Assembly: GCF_016863035.1 (NCBI RefSeq)
Contig: NZ_BOOC01000003.1
Coordinates: 558,001-622,000 of the forward strand
Source of the DNA: Microbispora corallina
GTDB taxonomy: Bacteria > Actinomycetota > Actinomycetes > Streptosporangiales > Streptosporangiaceae
Length of the DNA: 64,000 nt
Direction: 5' to 3'
A model generated the notes under the pieces. The model was not told where the DNA came from. It did no database searches and worked only from the letters and a program-made list of their open reading frames with translations. Shown piece by piece: positions 16,630-25,485 of this stretch. A program made the position numbers and the translations under genes. The first letter of the stretch is position 1. Each line of letters starts with the position of its first letter.

Positions 16630-17235
16630 GTGCCGGCCATACCGCAGCCCCTGCGACCCGACGACGACGGCGCCGCCGACGCGGCGGTCGCGGCGGCCCT
16701 GTCCGCCTTCCAGGCCGGTACGGCGGGGGCCGCCGACGTCCTGGCCGCCCTCGCGGGGACCCGGCTGCTCGTGCCGGTGGTCGCGCTCCTCACCGAGTCC
16801 GAGGTGGGGGAGCACGGCCTGCGGCAGGAGAAGGAGAGCGAGATGGCCCTCCCCAAACTCGTCGGCAGGGACGGGCGGGAGGCGGTGATCGCCTTCACGG
16901 GGGCCGGCGCCATGGCGCGGTGGCGTCCCGACGCCCGTCCTGTGCAGGTCACCACGCCACAGGTGTGCCAGGCCGCCCGGCACGAGAACGCCGCGGCGGT
17001 CGTGATCGACGTCGCCGGGCCCGTGCCGTTCGTCGTCGAGGGCGGCATGCTGGAGGCCCTCGCGGCCGTCGAGGAGGCCAGGCGCGACCCGGCGGCCCTC
17101 GACCGGCTCGTCGCCTCGGCCCCCGGTGTGACCGTGGCCCGCATCGGCGAGGTCCCGGCGGAGCCGGGCGAGGCGGAGGCGGGCGAGGCGGCGGGAGGGC
17201 GCCGGCGCGCCTGGTGGCCGCGCCGCCGCGCCTGA
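16630..17235 (+). CDS. SseB family protein
   Basis: The 201-residue protein has the SseB N-terminal domain pattern: TRLLVPVVALLTE, an EMALPKLVGRDGREAVIAFTG block and AAVVIDVAGPVPFVVEGGMLEAL. SseB-domain proteins in actinomycetes are of unknown function (the name comes from an E. coli serine-sensitivity enhancer). The C-terminus becomes Glu/Gly/Arg-rich (GEAEAGEAAGGRRRAWWPRRRA). The stop codon lies in the first unit of a 45-nt tandem repeat, suggesting that the repeat has eroded or extended this end. Confidence 0.8.
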   Translation: MPAIPQPLRPDDDGAADAAVAAALSAFQAGTAGAADVLAALAGTRLLVPVVALLTESEVGEHGLRQEKESEMALPKLVGRDGREAVIAFTGAGAMARWRPDARPVQVTTPQVCQAARHENAAAVVIDVAGPVPFVVEGGMLEALAAVEEARRDPAALDRLVASAPGVTVARIGEVPAEPGEAEAGEAAGGRRRAWWPRRRA

Positions 17236-17409
17236 CGGTCCTCCGCCCCGATGCGCGCAGGTCCGCGTCGCCAGGCCTGACGGCCCTCTACCCCGAGGCC
17301 GCAGGTCTGCGTCGCCGCGCCTGACGGTCCGCCCCGAGCGGCGATGGACGGTCCGCGCCGTGCGCCTGACGATCTTCCGCCCCGAGCAGCGAAGGACCGG
17401 CCCGGGGAA
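17231..17409. repeat. Degenerate tandem repeat, about 4 units of 44-45 nt
   Basis: The motif CCTGACGGTCC-TCCGCCCCGA recurs at 17231, 17276, 17320 and 17365, giving periods of 45, 44 and 45 nt. Each unit also holds a GCAGGTCCGCGTCGC-like half in the first two copies. The array starts at the SseB stop codon and ends before the prepilin peptidase promoter. No gene was seen in it. Confidence 0.7.
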
Positions 17410-17458
17410 GTTGTCCACAGGCGGAAGCGGGGCCCGGCTCCGCTCGCCGGGAGGGGGC

Positions 17459-17464
17459 TAGGGT
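17459..17464 (+). promoter_or_regulatory. -10 box TAGGGT, leaderless start
   Basis: TAGGGT ends 7 nt before the GTG start of the prepilin peptidase gene. Confidence 0.55.
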
Positions 17465-17471
17465 CGGGCGC

Positions 17472-18137
17472 GTGGCCTTCCTCATCGTCGCCGCCGTCGT
17501 CCTCGGGCTCGTGGCCGGGTCGTACGCCCGGGCGTTCGCGGCCGGGTTCGGGGCCGACCCCGGCGACCACCGGCGCGAGGCCGCCGACGCCCTGCGCGCG
17601 GCGGCCGCGACCGTGCCGCTGCCCCGCCCGCCCTACCTGGTGGAGGGGGCGACGGCGGCGGCCGCGGGGCTGGTCGCCTGGCGCGTGCCCGGCGGATGGG
17701 TCCTCGCGGCCTGGTTCTGCGCCGTGGCGGCGGGGGCGGCGCTCGCCGTCATCGACGTGCGGACCTGGCGGCTGCCCGACGCGGTCACGCTCCCGGCCTA
17801 CCCCGTCGTGCTGGCCCTGCTGGCGCCGTCGGGCCGGTTCCTCACCGCCCTGGCCTGCGGATGCGTGCTCGGCGCGCTCTACGCGGTGCTGTGGTTCATC
17901 AGGCCGACCGGTCTCGGCCTCGGCGACGTGAAGCTCGCGGGCCTCGTCGGGCTGCTCACCGGGGCGGTCGGGGTCCAGGCCGCCGTCGTCGCCGGGATCG
18001 GAGGCTACGTCCTCGGCGCCGTCTACGCGGTCGGGCTGCTGCTGACCGGGCGGGGCACCCGGACCAGCGAGTTCCCGTTCGGCCCGTTCATGCTCGCGGG
18101 CGCCCTCGCGGGTGTGCTGCTGCCCGTTCAGGGGTGA
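17472..18137 (+). CDS. A24 family prepilin peptidase
   Basis: The 221-residue protein has about six membrane helices and the two catalytic Asp regions of type IV prepilin peptidases: DVRTWRLPD and the GxGD motif in [11 protein letters not shown]. It lacks the N-terminal Cys-rich methyltransferase domain of PilD, so it is the short form that only cleaves leader peptides of Flp/Tad-type prepilins. No pilin genes are in the window. It stands just upstream of the aromatic biosynthesis genes, a placement common in actinomycetes. Confidence 0.85.
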   Translation: MAFLIVAAVVLGLVAGSYARAFAAGFGADPGDHRREAADALRAAAATVPLPRPPYLVEGATAAAAGLVAWRVPGGWVLAAWFCAVAAGAALAVIDVRTWRLPDAVTLPAYPVVLALLAPSGRFLTALACGCVLGALYAVLWFIRPTGLGLGDVKLAGLVGLLTGAVGVQAAVVAGIGGYVLGAVYAVGLLLTGRGTRTSEFPFGPFMLAGALAGVLLPVQG

Positions 18138-18192
18138 TGACGGGAGTGTCAGGGGGACACCGCACTGGGGGACGCATGGAAGACTTGTCACC

Positions 18193-19371
18193 ATGTTGCG
18201 CTGGTTGACGGCCGGGGAGTCGCACGGCCCCGAGCTCCTCGCGATCCTGGAAGGCCTGCCCGCCGGGGTGGAGGTGACGACCGCCCAGCTCGACGAGGCG
18301 CTGCGCCGCCGCCGGCTCGGTTACGGCCGCGGGGCGCGGATGAAGTTCGAGCAGGACGCGGTGACGATCTCCGGGGGCGTCCGGCACGGCCGCACGCTCG
18401 GCTCGCCCGTGGCGATCCGCGTGGGCAACACCGAGTGGCCCAAGTGGGAGACCGTGATGGCGGCCGACCCGGTCGACCCCGCGCTGCTGGAGGGCGTGGC
18501 GCGCAACGCGCCGCGGTCCCGCCCCCGTCCCGGCCACGCCGACCTCGCCGGCATGCAGAAGTACGGCTTCGACGACGCGCGCCCGGTGCTCGACCGGGCC
18601 AGCGCCCGCGAGACGGCCGCCCGGGTCGCGCTGGGGCAGGTCGCGCGGAGCTTCCTCAAGCAGGCGCTCGGGGTCGACGTCGTCAGCCACGTGGTCGCGA
18701 TCGGCGAGGCGACGGCCCCGCGCGACGTGCTGCCCGGCCCCGGAGACATGGCCGCCGTGGACGCCGATCCGGTGCGCTGTGTGGACCCGGAGGCGAGCGC
18801 CGCCATGGTCGCCGAGATCGACAAGGCGCACAAGGACGGCGACACGCTCGGCGGCGTCGTCGAGGTGGTCGTCTACGGCCTCCCGCCCGGCCTCGGCAGC
18901 TACACCCACTGGGACCGGCGGCTCGACGCGCGCCTCGCGGCCGCGCTCATGGGCATCCAGGCCATCAAGGGCGTCGCTGTGGGCGACGGCTTCGAGACCG
19001 CCCGCCGCCCCGGGTCCCGGGCGCACGACGAGATCGAGAACACGCCGGAGGGCGTCCGCCGCATCACCAACCGCGCCGGCGGCATCGAGGGCGGCATGAC
19101 CAACGGCGAGCCGCTGCGCGTCAGCGCCGCGATGAAGCCGATCTCGACCGTGCCCCGCGCGCTGTCCACCGTGGACGTGCTGACGGGGGAGGCGGCCAAG
19201 GCCCACCACGAGCGGTCCGACGTGTGCGCCGTGCCCGCGGCGGCGATCGTCGCCGAGGCCATGGTGGCCCTGGTGCTGGCCGACGCGGCGGTGGAGAAGT
19301 TCGGCGGCGACTCCGTCGAGGAGGTGGCGCGCAACCTGGCGGGCTACCTCTCGTCCCTGGTCATCAAGTAA
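18193..19371 (+). CDS. aroC: Chorismate synthase
   Basis: The 392-residue enzyme converts EPSP to chorismate using reduced FMN, the last step of the shikimate pathway. Conserved blocks are all present: WLTAGESHG at the N-terminus, [46 protein letters not shown] and the [12 protein letters not shown] block. Length is normal. It opens a run of four shikimate genes (aroC, aroK, aroB, aroQ). Confidence 0.97.
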   Translation: MLRWLTAGESHGPELLAILEGLPAGVEVTTAQLDEALRRRRLGYGRGARMKFEQDAVTISGGVRHGRTLGSPVAIRVGNTEWPKWETVMAADPVDPALLEGVARNAPRSRPRPGHADLAGMQKYGFDDARPVLDRASARETAARVALGQVARSFLKQALGVDVVSHVVAIGEATAPRDVLPGPGDMAAVDADPVRCVDPEASAAMVAEIDKAHKDGDTLGGVVEVVVYGLPPGLGSYTHWDRRLDARLAAALMGIQAIKGVAVGDGFETARRPGSRAHDEIENTPEGVRRITNRAGGIEGGMTNGEPLRVSAAMKPISTVPRALSTVDVLTGEAAKAHHERSDVCAVPAAAIVAEAMVALVLADAAVEKFGGDSVEEVARNLAGYLSSLVIK

Positions 19372-19377
19372 TAAGGT
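19372..19377 (+). promoter_or_regulatory. -10 box TAAGGT before aroK
   Basis: TAAGGT directly follows the aroC stop codon and ends 8 nt before the aroK ATG, so aroK may have its own leaderless promoter as well as read-through from aroC. Confidence 0.45.
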
Positions 19378-19385
19378 CTGTGATC

Positions 19386-19898
19386 ATGCAATCGGCGTCT
19401 CAAGGCCCGGCCGCGGTGCTCATCGGCCCGCCCGGCTCGGGCAAGTCCACGGTCGGGCGGCTCCTCGCGGAGCGCCTCGGCGTGCCGTTCCGCGACACGG
19501 ACGGCGACGTCGAGGCCGTCGCCGGCAAGCCGGTGAGCGACGTGTTCGTGGAGGACGGCGAGGCCAGGTTCCGCGAGCTGGAGGCGGAGGCCGTGCGGAC
19601 CGCGCTCGACACCCACGAGGGCGTGCTGTCGCTGGGCGGCGGGGCGATCCTGCACGAGGCCACCCGCGACCTCCTCGCCGGGCGCCGGGTCGTCTACCTC
19701 CAGGTCGGGCTCGACCAGGCCGTCAAGCGCGTCGGCCTCGCCTCGGCCCGGCCGCTGCTCGTGCTCAACCCGCGCAGCCAGTTGCGCAGGCTCATGGAGG
19801 AGCGCCGCCCCATCTACGAGCGCCTGGCGGCGATCACCGTCGCGACCGACGACCGCGACCCCGCGGACGTCGCCTCAGAGATAGCGGCCGCGCTGTGA
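19386..19898 (+). CDS. aroK: Shikimate kinase
   Basis: The 170-residue P-loop kinase phosphorylates shikimate at the 3-OH. It shows Walker [10 protein letters not shown], the shikimate-binding RDTDGDVE and FRELEAEAV motifs, the GGGAIL loop and the lid RPLL. It is adjacent to aroC and overlaps aroB by 4 nt (GTGA), so aroK and aroB are translationally coupled. Confidence 0.96.
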   Translation: MQSASQGPAAVLIGPPGSGKSTVGRLLAERLGVPFRDTDGDVEAVAGKPVSDVFVEDGEARFRELEAEAVRTALDTHEGVLSLGGGAILHEATRDLLAGRRVVYLQVGLDQAVKRVGLASARPLLVLNPRSQLRRLMEERRPIYERLAAITVATDDRDPADVASEIAAAL

Positions 19899-20971
19899 CC
19901 GCCACGCGAATCCCCGTGCGGGGCGACAGCCCCTACGACGTGGTCGTCGGCACCGGCGTGCTGTCGGAGCTGCCCGGCCTGCTGGGCCCGGGGGTGCGGA
20001 CCGTCGCCGTCGTCCACCCGGCCGGGCTGCCCGAGATCAGCCGCCCGGTCTGCGGGGCGCTGGAGGCCGCCGGCTACGAGGTCGTCTCCCTGCCCGTGCC
20101 CGACGGCGAGGCCGCCAAGACCGTCCAGGTGGCCGCCGAGCTGTGGTCTGCCTTCGGGCGGTACGGCGTGACCAGGTCGGACGCCGTGGTCGGCGTCGGG
20201 GGAGGGGCGACCACCGACCTGGCCGGCTTCGCCGCCGCCACCTGGCTGCGCGGCGTCAAGGTCGTCCACGTGCCGACGACGCTGCTGGCCATGGTGGACG
20301 CCGCGGTCGGCGGCAAGGCCGGCATCAACACCCCCGAGGGCAAGAACCTCGTCGGGTCCTTCCACCCGCCCGCGGGCGTGCTCTGCGACCTCGCCACGCT
20401 GGTGAGCGTGCCGCGTCCCGACTACGTGGCCGGGCTCGCGGAGATCATCAAGGGCGGCTTCATCGCCGACCCCACCATCCTCATGCTGATCGAGGACGAC
20501 CCGGCCGGGGCCTGCACGCCGGAGGGCGAGCACACCCGGCAGCTCATCGAGCGGAAGATCCAGGTCAAGGCCGACGTCGTCGGCGCCGACCTGCGCGAGA
20601 GCGGGCTGCGCGAGATCCTCAACTACGGCCACACGCTGGCCCACGCGATCGAACGGGTCGAGGACTACCACATCCGGCACGGCGAGGCCGTGGCCATCGG
20701 CCTGGTCTACGCCGCCGAGCTGTCGCGGCTGGACGGCCGGGTGGGCAGGGACGTCGTCGACCGCACCCGCTGGATCCTGGAGGCCGTGGGCCTGCCCACG
20801 GCGTACCGCAAGGAGGCCTGGCCCGAGCTGCGCGAGCACATGCGGGTCGACAAGAAGGCGAGGGGATCGGTGCTGCGGTTCGTGGTGCTGGACGGCGTCG
20901 GGAAGCCGGGCCGCCTGGAGAACCCGTCCGAGGAGCTGCTCGAGACCGCCTTCCGGGAGGTGGCCCGATGA
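19895..20971 (+). CDS. aroB: 3-Dehydroquinate synthase
   Basis: The 358-residue NAD- and metal-dependent enzyme makes 3-dehydroquinate from DAHP. The NAD-binding [19 protein letters not shown], the [20 protein letters not shown] block and the metal-binding region [11 protein letters not shown] plus HGEAVAIG are all present. It starts with GTG overlapping the aroK stop and ends with ATGA overlapping aroQ. Confidence 0.97.
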   Translation: MTATRIPVRGDSPYDVVVGTGVLSELPGLLGPGVRTVAVVHPAGLPEISRPVCGALEAAGYEVVSLPVPDGEAAKTVQVAAELWSAFGRYGVTRSDAVVGVGGGATTDLAGFAAATWLRGVKVVHVPTTLLAMVDAAVGGKAGINTPEGKNLVGSFHPPAGVLCDLATLVSVPRPDYVAGLAEIIKGGFIADPTILMLIEDDPAGACTPEGEHTRQLIERKIQVKADVVGADLRESGLREILNYGHTLAHAIERVEDYHIRHGEAVAIGLVYAAELSRLDGRVGRDVVDRTRWILEAVGLPTAYRKEAWPELREHMRVDKKARGSVLRFVVLDGVGKPGRLENPSEELLETAFREVAR

Positions 20972-21402
20972 GGCCCGTGCTCGTGCTGAACGGCCCCAAC
21001 CTGGGCCGGCTCGGCAGCCGGGAGCCCGACGTGTACGGCGCGCAGACCTTCGAGGACCTGTCCGCGCTGTGCCGCGAGGCCGGGCGCGAGCTCGGCCTGT
21101 CCGTCGAGGTCCGGCAGACCGACGACGAGGCCGAGCTGGTCGGCTGGATCCACGAGGCGGCCGACACCCGCACGCCGGTCGTCCTCAACCCCGCCGCGTT
21201 CACGCACTACTCGTACGCCCTCAGGGACGCGATCGCGCAGCGCACGGCGCCGCTGGTCGAGGTGCACATCTCCAACCCGAACGCCAGGGAGACCTTCCGC
21301 CACACCTCGGTCGTGGCCGCGGTGGCGACCGGGACGATCGCGGGCTTCGGACTGCGGTCCTATGAGCTGGCTCTCAGGGCCATCGCGGATACTGGGGAGT
21401 AA
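20968..21402 (+). CDS. aroQ: Type II 3-dehydroquinate dehydratase
   Basis: The 144-residue enzyme dehydrates 3-dehydroquinate to 3-dehydroshikimate. Signature blocks are [17 protein letters not shown], with the active-site Tyr; [15 protein letters not shown]; and [15 protein letters not shown], with the catalytic His. It ends the aro run; its start overlaps the aroB stop by 4 nt. Confidence 0.96.
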   Translation: MRPVLVLNGPNLGRLGSREPDVYGAQTFEDLSALCREAGRELGLSVEVRQTDDEAELVGWIHEAADTRTPVVLNPAAFTHYSYALRDAIAQRTAPLVEVHISNPNARETFRHTSVVAAVATGTIAGFGLRSYELALRAIADTGE

Positions 21403-21432
21403 CAGAGCATCGTTCGAGGCAAGGCGGGGTCG

Positions 21433-22239
21433 ATGGGTTACACGTCGTTCGTGGCGGTCGGGGACAGCTTCACCGAGGGTCTCAACGACCCGCCCGTGGA
21501 CGGGCCGGTGGGGGGCCTGGGTGAGGTCCAGCGGTTCAGGGGGTGGGCCGACCGGGTGGCCGAGCGCCTCGCCTTAACGGAGCCCGGCTTCCGCTACGCC
21601 AACCTGGCCGTCCGGGGCAAGCTCATCGACCAGATCGTGCAGGACCAGGTGCCCCTGGCCGTCGAGATGAAGCCCGACCTCATCAGCTTCTGCGCGGGTG
21701 GCAACGACCTCATCCGGCCGGGCAGCGACCCCGACCGGATGGCGAAGAAGGTCGCCGCCGCCGTGCGCGAGCTGCGGGCGAGCGGCGCGGAGGTCGTCCT
21801 GTTCACCGGCACCGACCCCCGCGACACCCCCATCATGCGGCGGGCCCGCGGCAAGTTCGCCGTCTTCTTCATGCACGTCCGGTCCATCGCCGACCTGTAC
21901 GGCTGCCACCTGGTGGACATGTGGTCGATGCAGGGGCTGCGCGACTGGCGGGCGTGGAGCGGCGACCGGCTGCACATGAACGAGGTCGGCCACCGCCTGG
22001 TCGCCGCCAAGGTCCTCCACGTCCTCGGCGTTCCGGGCGACGACGACTGGCGGATGACCTGGCCGCCGCGCGAGCGGGTCGACCCCCGCGCCAAGCTGCG
22101 CGAGGACGCCCAGTGGTTCAGGGAGCACTTCGGTCCCTGGATCGGCCGCCGCATCCGCGGCACCTCCTCCGGCGACGGCCTCGACCCGAAGCGTCCCCAC
22201 CTCACGCCCTGGGAGCGGGCCACCCGCGAGCGCGGCTGA
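21433..22239 (+). CDS. SGNH/GDSL hydrolase
   Basis: The 268-residue protein has the SGNH blocks in order: VAVGDSFTEG (catalytic Ser), the Gly region NLAVRGKL, CAGGNDLIRP (Asn) and DRLHMNEVGHRL (Asp-x-x-His). No signal peptide is visible, so it is probably cytoplasmic. It acts as an esterase or lipase on an unknown ester. AAGGCGGGG lies close before the ATG. It follows aroQ by 30 nt and is followed by a strong terminator, so it may be co-transcribed with the aro genes. Confidence 0.88.
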   Translation: MGYTSFVAVGDSFTEGLNDPPVDGPVGGLGEVQRFRGWADRVAERLALTEPGFRYANLAVRGKLIDQIVQDQVPLAVEMKPDLISFCAGGNDLIRPGSDPDRMAKKVAAAVRELRASGAEVVLFTGTDPRDTPIMRRARGKFAVFFMHVRSIADLYGCHLVDMWSMQGLRDWRAWSGDRLHMNEVGHRLVAAKVLHVLGVPGDDDWRMTWPPRERVDPRAKLREDAQWFREHFGPWIGRRIRGTSSGDGLDPKRPHLTPWERATRERG

Positions 22240-22336
22240 CTCGGGCGGTTGCCCCTCACCTCATGCCTAAGGCCCGGCCGTCCGCGGGCGCGGCCGGCTC
22301 GGGCGGGCGTCCGTGGCGGCTTCCCCCGGAGCCGTG

Positions 22337-22360
22337 GCCCCCGGCCTCCTGGCCGGGGGC
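22337..22360 (+). terminator. Perfect 10-bp hairpin terminator
   Basis: Arms GCCCCCGGCC and GGCCGGGGGC flank a TCCT loop. It lies about 100 nt after the SGNH hydrolase and probably ends the aro transcript. Confidence 0.7.
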
Positions 22361-22401
22361 GTCGCGGACGTGCAGGGGGTTGTGGAGTCGTCCGCCACCT
22401 G

Positions 22402-22417
22402 TGTGAGCGCTCTCACA
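22402..22417 (+). promoter_or_regulatory. LacI-family-type operator TGTGAGCGCTCTCACA
   Basis: The core GAGCGCTC is a perfect palindrome with near-symmetric TGT and TCA flanks. It resembles CebR-type actinomycete operators (TGGGAGCGCTCCCA; 12 of 14 positions). It sits at the -35 position relative to the TATCCT box of the MOSC gene, so a bound repressor would block that promoter. Confidence 0.5.
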
Positions 22418-22433
22418 GAAAGGCCTCGCGCCG

Positions 22434-22439
22434 TATCCT
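22434..22439 (+). promoter_or_regulatory. -10 box TATCCT, leaderless start
   Basis: TATCCT ends 6 nt before the ATG of the MOSC gene; there is no ribosome site between. Confidence 0.6.
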
Positions 22440-22445
22440 TGGATC

Positions 22446-23267
22446 ATGCAGCTCACCGATATCCGGATTTATCCGCTCAAGTCGGCTGCTGGCCTACCGG
22501 CCGACCGGGTCCGTGTCGAACCGTGGGGGCTCGACGGCGACCGTCGATGGGCGGTGATCGGTGAGGACGGCGAGAACCTGTGGCTGGGCGAGTACCCGCG
22601 CATGGTCACCGTGACGGCCCGCAACCTCGACGACGGCGGGCTGTCGCTCACCGCGCCCGGGATGCCCGGCCTGACCGTTCCGCCGGCCGCGGGGGACACG
22701 GTGCCGGTCGGCTTCTCCGGGCTCGACCGGGCCGTGAGCGCGGATCCGGCGGCCGACGACTGGTTCACCCGGCTGCTCGGCGTGCCCGCCCGGCTCGTGT
22801 GGCTGGACGACCCCCGCCGCCGGTCCATCGACCCCGCTCACGGCGGCCTTCCCGGCGAGATCGTCAGCTTCGCCTGGGACGCCCCGCTGCTGCTGACCAC
22901 GCGGGCCTCGCTGCGCCTGCTGAACGACTGGATCGCCGAGGGCGCCGCCGAACGGGGGGAGGAGGCCCCCGAGCCGCTGGCCATGGCCAGGTTCCGCCCC
23001 AACGTCGTGATCGACGGCGACGAGCCGTACCGGGAGGACGAGTGGAAGGAGGTGCGCATCGGCGAGGTGGAGTTCCGCGTGTCGGAGATCTGCGACCGCT
23101 GCGCCGTCACCACCATCGACCCGGACACCGCGGTGAAGGGCAAGGAGCCGATCCGCACCCTGGCCCGGCACCGCCGGTGGGACGGCAAGACCTGGTTCGG
23201 CATCCGGCTCGTCCCACGCGCCCCCGGCGTGGTGTCCGTCGGCGACCCCGTGACCGCCCTGCCCTGA
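22446..23267 (+). CDS. MOSC domain protein with N-terminal beta barrel
   Basis: The 273-residue protein has the MOSC N-terminal beta-barrel domain (TDIRIYPLKSAAG, WGLDGDRRWAVI) followed by a MOSC domain (MARFRPNVVIDG, then CDRCAVTTIDPDT with the conserved Cys). Such proteins include YcbX and mARC-type enzymes, which carry molybdenum cofactor and reduce N-hydroxylated compounds. A ferredoxin domain as in YcbX is missing, so an electron donor must be separate. The -10 box and a LacI-type operator lie just upstream. Confidence 0.88.
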   Translation: MQLTDIRIYPLKSAAGLPADRVRVEPWGLDGDRRWAVIGEDGENLWLGEYPRMVTVTARNLDDGGLSLTAPGMPGLTVPPAAGDTVPVGFSGLDRAVSADPAADDWFTRLLGVPARLVWLDDPRRRSIDPAHGGLPGEIVSFAWDAPLLLTTRASLRLLNDWIAEGAAERGEEAPEPLAMARFRPNVVIDGDEPYREDEWKEVRIGEVEFRVSEICDRCAVTTIDPDTAVKGKEPIRTLARHRRWDGKTWFGIRLVPRAPGVVSVGDPVTALP

Positions 23268-23271
23268 CCGC

Positions 23272-25269
23272 TCAGCCGTCGGCGCCGAGACGGCGGAGGG
23301 CGTCGCGGACCTTGGCCGGGTCGGTGGTCCGCCAGAACGGCGGCAGGGAGCTCAGCAGGAAGCCGCTGTAGCGGGCCGTGGCGAGGCGCGGGTCGAGCAC
23401 GGCGACCACGCCCCGGTCGTCCATCGAGCGCAGGAGCCGGCCGGCGCCCTGGGCCAGCAGCAGGGCCGCGTGCGTCGCGGCCACCGACATGAAGCCGTTG
23501 CCGCCGGTCGCCGCCACGTGGCGCTGCCGGGCCGAGGCCAGCGGGTCGTCGGGCCGCGGGAACGGGATCCTGTCGATGAGGACGAGGGTCAGCGACGGCC
23601 CGGGCACGTCGACGCCCTGCCACAGCGACAGCGTGCCGAACAGGCAGGTCGCCGGGTCGGCGGCGAACTGCTTGACCAGCAGCGACGTCGAGTCGTCGCC
23701 CTGGCACAGCAGCGGCACGTCGAGCCGCTCCCGCAGCGCCTCGGTCGCCGCCTTGGCGGCCCGCATCGACGAGAACAGCCCGAGCGCCCGGCCTCCGGCC
23801 GCCTCGATCAGCTCGGCGATCTCGTTGACGTACGCCTCCGGGAGCCCGTCCCGGCCGGGCTGCGGCAGGTGCGAGGCCACGTAGAGGATGCCCCGCCGGG
23901 GATGGTCGAACGGCGACCCGACGTCGAGGCCGGTCCAGCCGTCCTTGCCGAGACCCCACTGGCGGGCCATGCCGTCGAAGGTGCCGCCGAGCGCGAGCGT
24001 GGCGCTGGTCAGGATCACGGTGCGGTCGCCGAAGAGCCGGTCGCGCAGCATGCCGCCGACCGACAGCGGCGCCACCCGCAGCGTGGGAGGGACGCGGACG
24101 CGGCCCTGCTGGTGAGCCGCCTCCAGCCACACCACCTCGGCCCGGTCCACCTCGGACTCCGCGCCGAAGGCGTCGAGCATCCGCTGCGCGGTGTCGTGGA
24201 CCTCGTCGAGGGCCGTGAAGGCGGCCTTGCGCAGGCCGGCGTTCTCCACGTCGTCGGCGCCCGATCCCCGGTCCTTGTTGCGCGGGCCGAGCGCGGTGAT
24301 GCACGCGAAGGCCGCGTCGCGGACGAGCGCGAGCGTCAGCCCCAGCGACTGGGGGAGCTCGTCGACGCGTCCGGCCGGGGCCACCGCCAGCAACGCCTGG
24401 AGATCCTCGCCCGCCTCCTGGAGGCGGTCGGCGAGGCCCTGCTCGATGAGCCGCCCCGCCCGCCGCACCGCGAGCCCCACGGTGGACTCCGACAGCTCGT
24501 CGGTGACCACGGACGTCACCCGGTCGGTCAGCTCGTGGGCCTCGTCGACCACCACGACGTCGTGCTCCGGCAGGACGAGCAGGTCCTCCATGGCGTCGAT
24601 CGCGAGCAGCGCGTGGTTGGTGACCACGACGTCGGCCTCGCCGGCGCGCTCGCGGGCCAGCTCGGCGAAGCACTCGGCGCCGCTGGGACACCGCTGGGCG
24701 CCCAGGCACTCCTTGGCCGTCACCGAGAACTGCCGCCACGCCTGGTCGCTCACCCCGGGCACCAGCTCGTCGCGGTCGCCGGTCTCGGTGTCGTTGGCCC
24801 ACTCCTGGATCCGCTGCACCATCCGCCCGGTCGCGCTCACCTCGCGGGGGTCGAAGAGCTGGTCGTCCTCGTCCTCCGGCATGCCCGCGCTCATCTTGTG
24901 CCGGCACAGGTAGTTGCGGCGGCCCTTGAGGATGGCGAACTCCGGCCGGTGCGGCAGCAGCCCCTCCAGCGTGTCGGCCAGCCTGGGCAGGTCGCGGTCG
25001 ACGAGCTGGCGCTGCAGCGCGATCGTCGCGGTCGACACCACCACGGCCTTGCCGCGATCCGCGGCGTGCCGGATCGCCGGGACCAGGTAGGCCAGGGACT
25101 TGCCGGTGCCGGTGCCGGCCTGGACGGCCAGATGCTCCTCGGACTCGATCGCGTCGCGCACGGCCTGGGCCATCTTCACCTGCCCGGGGCGCTCGGCCCC
25201 CCCGAGCCCGGTCACCGCGGCGGTGAGCAGTTCTTCGACGGGCGGAAGCTCCGGACGGTCCTTGGGCAC
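23272..25269 (-). CDS. dinG: DinG-family ATP-dependent DNA helicase
   Basis: The 665-residue superfamily 2 helicase has Walker A QAGTGTGKSLAYL, motif II VDEAH and the C-terminal motif QGAGRLLRS. Cysteines that could ligate the XPD/DinG iron-sulfur cluster lie in order (NYLCRHK, KECLGAQRCPSGAEC). It unwinds forked DNA 5'-3' and removes R-loops and D-loops in repair. The GTG start lies 6 nt after a TAGCGT -10 box. Its end is 4 nt from the convergent MOSC gene. Confidence 0.9.
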   Translation of the reverse strand: MPKDRPELPPVEELLTAAVTGLGGAERPGQVKMAQAVRDAIESEEHLAVQAGTGTGKSLAYLVPAIRHAADRGKAVVVSTATIALQRQLVDRDLPRLADTLEGLLPHRPEFAILKGRRNYLCRHKMSAGMPEDEDDQLFDPREVSATGRMVQRIQEWANDTETGDRDELVPGVSDQAWRQFSVTAKECLGAQRCPSGAECFAELARERAGEADVVVTNHALLAIDAMEDLLVLPEHDVVVVDEAHELTDRVTSVVTDELSESTVGLAVRRAGRLIEQGLADRLQEAGEDLQALLAVAPAGRVDELPQSLGLTLALVRDAAFACITALGPRNKDRGSGADDVENAGLRKAAFTALDEVHDTAQRMLDAFGAESEVDRAEVVWLEAAHQQGRVRVPPTLRVAPLSVGGMLRDRLFGDRTVILTSATLALGGTFDGMARQWGLGKDGWTGLDVGSPFDHPRRGILYVASHLPQPGRDGLPEAYVNEIAELIEAAGGRALGLFSSMRAAKAATEALRERLDVPLLCQGDDSTSLLVKQFAADPATCLFGTLSLWQGVDVPGPSLTLVLIDRIPFPRPDDPLASARQRHVAATGGNGFMSVAATHAALLLAQGAGRLLRSMDDRGVVAVLDPRLATARYSGFLLSSLPPFWRTTDPAKVRDALRRLGADG

Positions 25270-25275
25270 GGAAGA

Positions 25276-25281
25276 ACGCTA
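25276..25281 (-). promoter_or_regulatory. -10 box TAGCGT before dinG
   Basis: On the minus strand, TAGCGT ends 6 nt before the dinG GTG, implying a leaderless dinG mRNA. Confidence 0.55.
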
Positions 25282-25485
25282 CCCGCTGGCACCGACAACC
25301 GGTGCGTGACCGTCCCACCACATCCTGGCGTTCCAGGAACCCCCGCCTGCCGCACATGGCACACTGAATGTCACGCGCATTTGGTCAACGGCGATCCGCG
25401 GATAAAACGGCAAAGAGGTACGAAACGGACTTTCGCAAGGGTTTCCCCGAGGTCGAGTGGACGGATAAGGGCAGGTAAAGGCACT

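Noticed and set aside
14460-17324. 954-codon plus-strand frame through arcC, the amidohydrolase and SseB
   Set aside because: It is another frame of genes with exact family signatures and is Arg/Gly-rich.
22838-25357. 839-codon minus-strand frame parallel to dinG
   Set aside because: It is the wrong frame of dinG; the helicase motifs are only in the other frame.
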